NCBI GenBank assembly: GCA_000752995.2
Contig: LM994636.1
Span: 304,931-368,930, forward strand
Direction: 5' to 3'
From: Haemophilus massiliensis
Lineage (GTDB): Bacteria > Pseudomonadota > Gammaproteobacteria > Enterobacterales > Pasteurellaceae
Length of the DNA: 64,000 bases
Part shown: in pieces, positions 61,339-64,000 of the stretch
How positions within the stretch are numbered: the first letter of the stretch is position 1
How the letters are laid out: the number at the start of each line of letters is the position of its first letter
Notes under the pieces: model-generated
What the model was told of the DNA's origin: nothing
Databases searched by the model: none
The model's input: only the letters and a program-made list of their open reading frames with translations
Position numbers and translations under genes: made by a program

Positions 61339-61371
61339 ATTTATTAATCGATAGCGCCTCGGTGTATACCG

Positions 61372-61926
61372 TTATAGCTGGGACAGATAGTAATCCCAGT
61401 CGAAATACTGACCGGGATCAATTTTGCGTCCGGGAGAAATATCGCAATGTCCGACGATGCGGGTTTTATCAATTAACGGATATTCTGCCATGATGCGACG
61501 GGTTATTCGGCTGAGCGCGCGGTACTGCGATTCGGTGAACGGTTGTGCGTTACTGCCTTCCAGCTCAATGCCGATTGCAAAATCATTACATTTTTCCCGC
61601 CCCTGAAAACAAGATAAACCGGCATGCCAGGCGCGTTCCTCAAAACTCACGTACTGGGTAACTCGACCCGAACGTTCGATCAGGCAGTGGGCGGAGACGC
61701 GGATCTGATAAATTTCCCGGAAATAAGGATGAATGCGCGGATCAAGCCGTCCGAGAAAAAAATCATCAATATAACTGCCGCCGAACTGCTCCGGCGGTAG
61801 ACTGATATAATGAATCACCAATAACGAAATATCATGGGGATCAGGGCGCTGATCACAATGAGGCGAGGGCAGTTTTCTGGCGTCGGTAAGCCAGCCGTGA
61901 GAAATATGTGGTGTTTTTGCTGTCAT
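61372..61926 (-). CDS. ampD: 1,6-anhydro-N-acetylmuramyl-L-alanine amidase AmpD
   Basis: Cytosolic zinc amidase recycling cell-wall muropeptides; it indirectly controls beta-lactamase inducers where ampR is present. The 184 residues from the ATG at 61926 are the family size, with the zinc ligands in V-I-H-Y and G-H-C-D-I-S-P-G-R-K-I-D-P-G. A longer frame would run across the pilA control region and is rejected. It diverges from pilA, as in Haemophilus. Confidence 0.94.
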   Translation of the reverse strand: MTAKTPHISHGWLTDARKLPSPHCDQRPDPHDISLLVIHYISLPPEQFGGSYIDDFFLGRLDPRIHPYFREIYQIRVSAHCLIERSGRVTQYVSFEERAWHAGLSCFQGREKCNDFAIGIELEGSNAQPFTESQYRALSRITRRIMAEYPLIDKTRIVGHCDISPGRKIDPGQYFDWDYYLSQL

Positions 61927-61935
61927 AAAAAAGTA

Positions 61936-61959
61936 TTTTTGCGATCCTGATCGAAAAAA
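61936..61959. promoter_or_regulatory. CRP-S (Sxy-dependent competence) site between ampD and pilA
   Basis: TGCGATC-N2-GATCGAA flanked by T and A runs matches the Pasteurellaceae competence element, in which TGCGA replaces the usual TGTGA core. The centre is about 102 bases before the pilA ATG. An uptake signal follows immediately. Confidence 0.8.
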
Positions 61960-62049
61960 AAGTGCGGTACATTTGGCGTGCGTTTTTCTTTTCGTCACAC
62001 TGCCAACCATGCTTTTATGGCAGTTCAGACTAACACGAGGAAAACCACT

Positions 62050-62478
62050 ATGCACTTGTCCTATTCGGCAAAAATTGAGCGGGGATTTACCCTGATCGAA
62101 TTAATGATCGTCATTGCGATAGTCGCGATTTTGGCGACTATCGCGATTCCGTCTTATCAGAATTATACCAAAAAAGCCGCCGTGGCAGAATTGCTGCAAG
62201 CGTCGTCGCCCTATCGTTCGGAAGTGGAGCTGTGTATTTACAAACAAGGCGGCAGAGAAAACTGCCATGCTGGCAGCAACGGCATTCAGAATAAACTCGA
62301 AAATAGAGGGCGGGTAGCTTCCGTGGAAGTAAAAAGCGGCGTGATTACGGTTAGCGGGCGTGACAGTCTGGCGGATACCACCTACATTTTAACGCCTGAC
62401 GGTGATGCCGCCCAAGGCATTTCGTGGAACGCTTCCTGCTCGCCGGCTGAGATTTTTCCGGCAGGTGCTTGCAGCTAG
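62050..62478 (+). CDS. pilA: Type IV pilin PilA
   Basis: Major pilin of the competence/twitching pilus. The 142 residues have a 12-residue leader ending in Gly, then F-T-L-I-E-L-M-I-V-I-A with Glu at mature position 5, the prepilin peptidase signature. Cys pairs in the middle (L-C and N-C) and at the C-terminus (S-C and A-C) may form disulfides. The ATG at 62050 after GAGGA is chosen. A longer frame lacks a ribosome site and would lengthen the leader unnaturally. Confidence 0.94.
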   Translation: MHLSYSAKIERGFTLIELMIVIAIVAILATIAIPSYQNYTKKAAVAELLQASSPYRSEVELCIYKQGGRENCHAGSNGIQNKLENRGRVASVEVKSGVITVSGRDSLADTTYILTPDGDAAQGISWNASCSPAEIFPAGACS

Positions 62479-62494
62479 TTAGGGGTTGAACGCC

Positions 62495-63904
62495 ATGTCC
62501 GATTATCGTGCCGAACCGATGCAAAGCGTTATCGCCACAGACGGAAAACGTTTTGAAATCGTACCGCACTTATGGAGCAAAAACCGCCAGCAAACAGCGT
62601 TGCTACTGCGCTATTTTGCCTTTCCCGTGCAGGAAGACGCGCATTCGCTGTGGCTGGGCATTGATAATTTGGCTAACCTTGCTGCCTGCGAAGCGTTTTC
62701 GTTTATCAGCGGGAAAATCGTCGAACCGGTTTTACTCGATACCACTGTGCTGAAAGCCTTGCTGCAAGCGCTTACGCCGCCCGTGGCAGAAGAACCGCAA
62801 ACGGTGTTTTATGCTCCGACAGAAGTTAGCGCACCGCCGGTGCAAGAGGCGCAGGCTGATGAACCGGTGATTCGTCTGCTGGAACAGATTTTTGAAAACG
62901 GACTGCGCCGGCAGGCTTCCGATATTCATTTGGAACCGCAATCCGACGGTCTGCAAGTGCGGTTCAGAATCGACGGCGTATTACAGCAACAGACCGCGGT
63001 GGCGCCAGCACTGGCGGCACGTCTGATTTCCCGTTTAAAACTGCTGGCGAGGCTGGATATCAGCGAAAACCGTCTGCCGCAAGACGGACGTTTTCAGTTT
63101 AAAACTGCTTTTTCCGATGTACTGGATTTTCGTTTATCCGTGTTGCCAACCAATCGGGGCGAAAAAGCGGTGTTGCGTTTACAGCAAAATAAACCGGTCA
63201 GCCTCAGTTTTGCCGAGCTCGGGATGACAGCGGCGCAGCAAAGCGCATTGCAACAGGCACTATCGCGACCGCAGGGCTTGATTCTGGTAACCGGTCCGAC
63301 CGGCAGCGGTAAAAGCATTACGCTTTATACAGCGCTGGAATGGCTGAATCGCACGGAAAAACATATTATGACCGCCGAAGATCCCATTGAAATCGAATTG
63401 CCGGGTATTATTCAAACGCAAGTCAATCTGCAAATCGGTTTGGATTTTAGCCGATTGTTGCGCACTTTCTTACGGCAGGATCCCGATATTATTATGCTCG
63501 GCGAAATTCGTGATGAAGAAAGTGCGGCGATGGCATTGCGCGCTGCGCAGACCGGGCATCTCGTGTTATCCACCTTGCACACCAATAATGCTGCATCCGC
63601 GATTTCCCGCTTGCAGCAACTGGGTATTCGTCAGCATGAAATTGAGAGTACGTTGTTGCTGGTGATTGCTCAGCGTTTGGTGCGTAAATGCTGTGCTGTC
63701 CATCGGGCAGAAAATTGTGATTGTTATCAAGGATATAAAGGACGTATCGGTATTTATCAGTTTTTACGACCGCACTTTTCGACGCAGCAAACGGCATATC
63801 GAACGGATTTTGCCGATTTGCACGCCAGTGCAATGGAAAAGGTGAAGGCGGGCGTGACAGATTTAGCGGAGGTCGAACGGGTACTGGGTAAAGGTGATGA
63901 ATAA
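62495..63904 (+). CDS. pilB: Type IV pilus extension ATPase PilB
   Basis: Hexameric secretion ATPase powering pilus assembly at the inner membrane. The 469 residues have Walker A G-P-T-G-S-G-K-S, an Asp box and Walker B D-P-D-I-I-M-L-G-E-I-R-D-E. The His box is L-S-T-L-H-T-N-N-A, and a zinc-binding Cys cluster (C-C ... C-D-C) lies near the C-terminus. An AGGGG site fits the ATG at 62495; a TTG three codons earlier touches that site. It is shorter than some PilB proteins because the N-terminal domain is reduced. Confidence 0.94.
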   Translation: MSDYRAEPMQSVIATDGKRFEIVPHLWSKNRQQTALLLRYFAFPVQEDAHSLWLGIDNLANLAACEAFSFISGKIVEPVLLDTTVLKALLQALTPPVAEEPQTVFYAPTEVSAPPVQEAQADEPVIRLLEQIFENGLRRQASDIHLEPQSDGLQVRFRIDGVLQQQTAVAPALAARLISRLKLLARLDISENRLPQDGRFQFKTAFSDVLDFRLSVLPTNRGEKAVLRLQQNKPVSLSFAELGMTAAQQSALQQALSRPQGLILVTGPTGSGKSITLYTALEWLNRTEKHIMTAEDPIEIELPGIIQTQVNLQIGLDFSRLLRTFLRQDPDIIMLGEIRDEESAAMALRAAQTGHLVLSTLHTNNAASAISRLQQLGIRQHEIESTLLLVIAQRLVRKCCAVHRAENCDCYQGYKGRIGIYQFLRPHFSTQQTAYRTDFADLHASAMEKVKAGVTDLAEVERVLGKGDE

Positions 63905-64000
63905 ATTTAAACGATTTCGTTGGCGGGGCATTGATCAGTTACAACAGAAACAGCGGGGCGAGATTGTGGCGGAAAGTGCTGATGAGGCGCGGCAGGGCTT
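63897..64000 (+). CDS. pilC: Type IV pilus platform protein PilC, 5' part (cut by window end)
   Basis: An ATG eight bases inside the end of pilB opens a frame that runs to the window edge. The first residues (M-N-K-F-K-R-F-R-W-R-G-I-D, then a Gln/Lys-rich stretch and E-A-R-Q-G) fit the PilC/GspF N-terminus. The position after pilB supports it. Only 34 codons are visible. Confidence 0.85.
   Translation, partial: MNKFKRFRWRGIDQLQQKQRGEIVAESADEARQG

Larger units (their letters stand above)
60816..61371. other. 556-bp gene-free region with DnaA boxes and hairpins
   Basis: No credible coding frame lies between rppH and ampD. The stretch holds two consensus DnaA 9-mers in the same orientation, a strong nested hairpin and a TATAAT at 61125-61130 on the plus strand. 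It also holds an uptake signal near 61074 and the terminator next to ampD. The function is unknown. Confidence 0.7.

Noticed and set aside
60816..61371. Chromosomal origin of replication (two DnaA boxes)
   Set aside because: Only two boxes were found. There is no A+T-rich 13-mer array or GATC cluster, and the usual origin neighbours are absent.
61927..62055. Upstream extension of ampD
   Set aside because: It would cover the competence site and the pilA control region. The 184-residue form matches the family.

Overview
The window is chromosomal DNA from a member of the Pasteurellaceae. More than 40 copies of the Haemophilus-type DNA uptake signal core AAGTGCGGT (or its complement ACCGCACTT) are scattered through it, several as inverted pairs that form terminator hairpins. 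Gene content and order (rpsB-tsf, the pyrH-frr-dxr-uppS-cdsA-rseP-bamA-skp-lpxD-fabZ-lpxA-lpxB-rnhB block, rlmN-pilW-rodZ-ispG-hisS-yfgM, uxuR with a TRAP transporter and kdgK-eda, and ampD divergent from pilABC) agree with that family. The uptake-signal type points to the Haemophilus/Aggregatibacter/Pasteurella/Basfia/Actinobacillus succinogenes side. The species cannot be fixed from the sequence alone.

Layout. 1-8.9 kb: end of mrcA (PBP1A), rlmJ, gor, lon and ppiD. 9-14 kb: rpsB-tsf with a structured leader, a phosphoethanolamine-transferase-type gene on the minus strand, pyrH and frr. 14-25.7 kb: an envelope block covering isoprenoid synthesis (dxr, uppS), phospholipid (cdsA), sigma-E proteolysis (rseP), outer-membrane assembly (bamA, skp) and lipid A (lpxD, fabZ, lpxA, lpxB), then rnhB. 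A strong sigma-E-type promoter lies directly after bamA, in front of skp. 25.7-36.4 kb: an SLC13/RCK transporter, mog, glnB, an AI-2E-family exporter, rlmN, pilW, rodZ, ispG, hisS, yfgM and a small ICMT-family membrane protein.

36.4-46.5 kb is the main accessory region, a sugar-acid catabolism cluster. uxuR-uxuA run leftward. A zinc dehydrogenase, a three-gene TRAP transporter, an SDR-type fructuronate reductase, a deleted uxaC remnant, kdgK and eda run rightward. The divergent control region holds two UxuR-like palindromes with a CRP-like site exactly midway between them. The uxaC deletion suggests that the pathway no longer starts from glucuronate or galacturonate. An aldonate imported by the TRAP system and oxidised by the dehydrogenase would enter at fructuronate, pass to mannonate, KDG and KDPG, and be cleaved by Eda. 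The dehydrogenase-TRAP part is visibly richer in A+T than its neighbours, and about 7.3 kb here lack uptake signals.

46.5-64 kb: rimI-holD, rsmC, tmaR, serC-hisC-aroA, recN (with a LexA box), nadK, grpE (with a sigma-32-like promoter), and a leftward run rppH-TSUP-lgt-thyA-sel1-tadA. Next come a 556-bp gene-free stretch with two consensus DnaA boxes, ampD, and the competence pilus genes pilA-pilB-pilC. The last gene is cut by the window edge. A CRP-S (Sxy-dependent) type site lies between ampD and pilA. No rRNA, tRNA, insertion sequence, prophage or CRISPR array was recognised.
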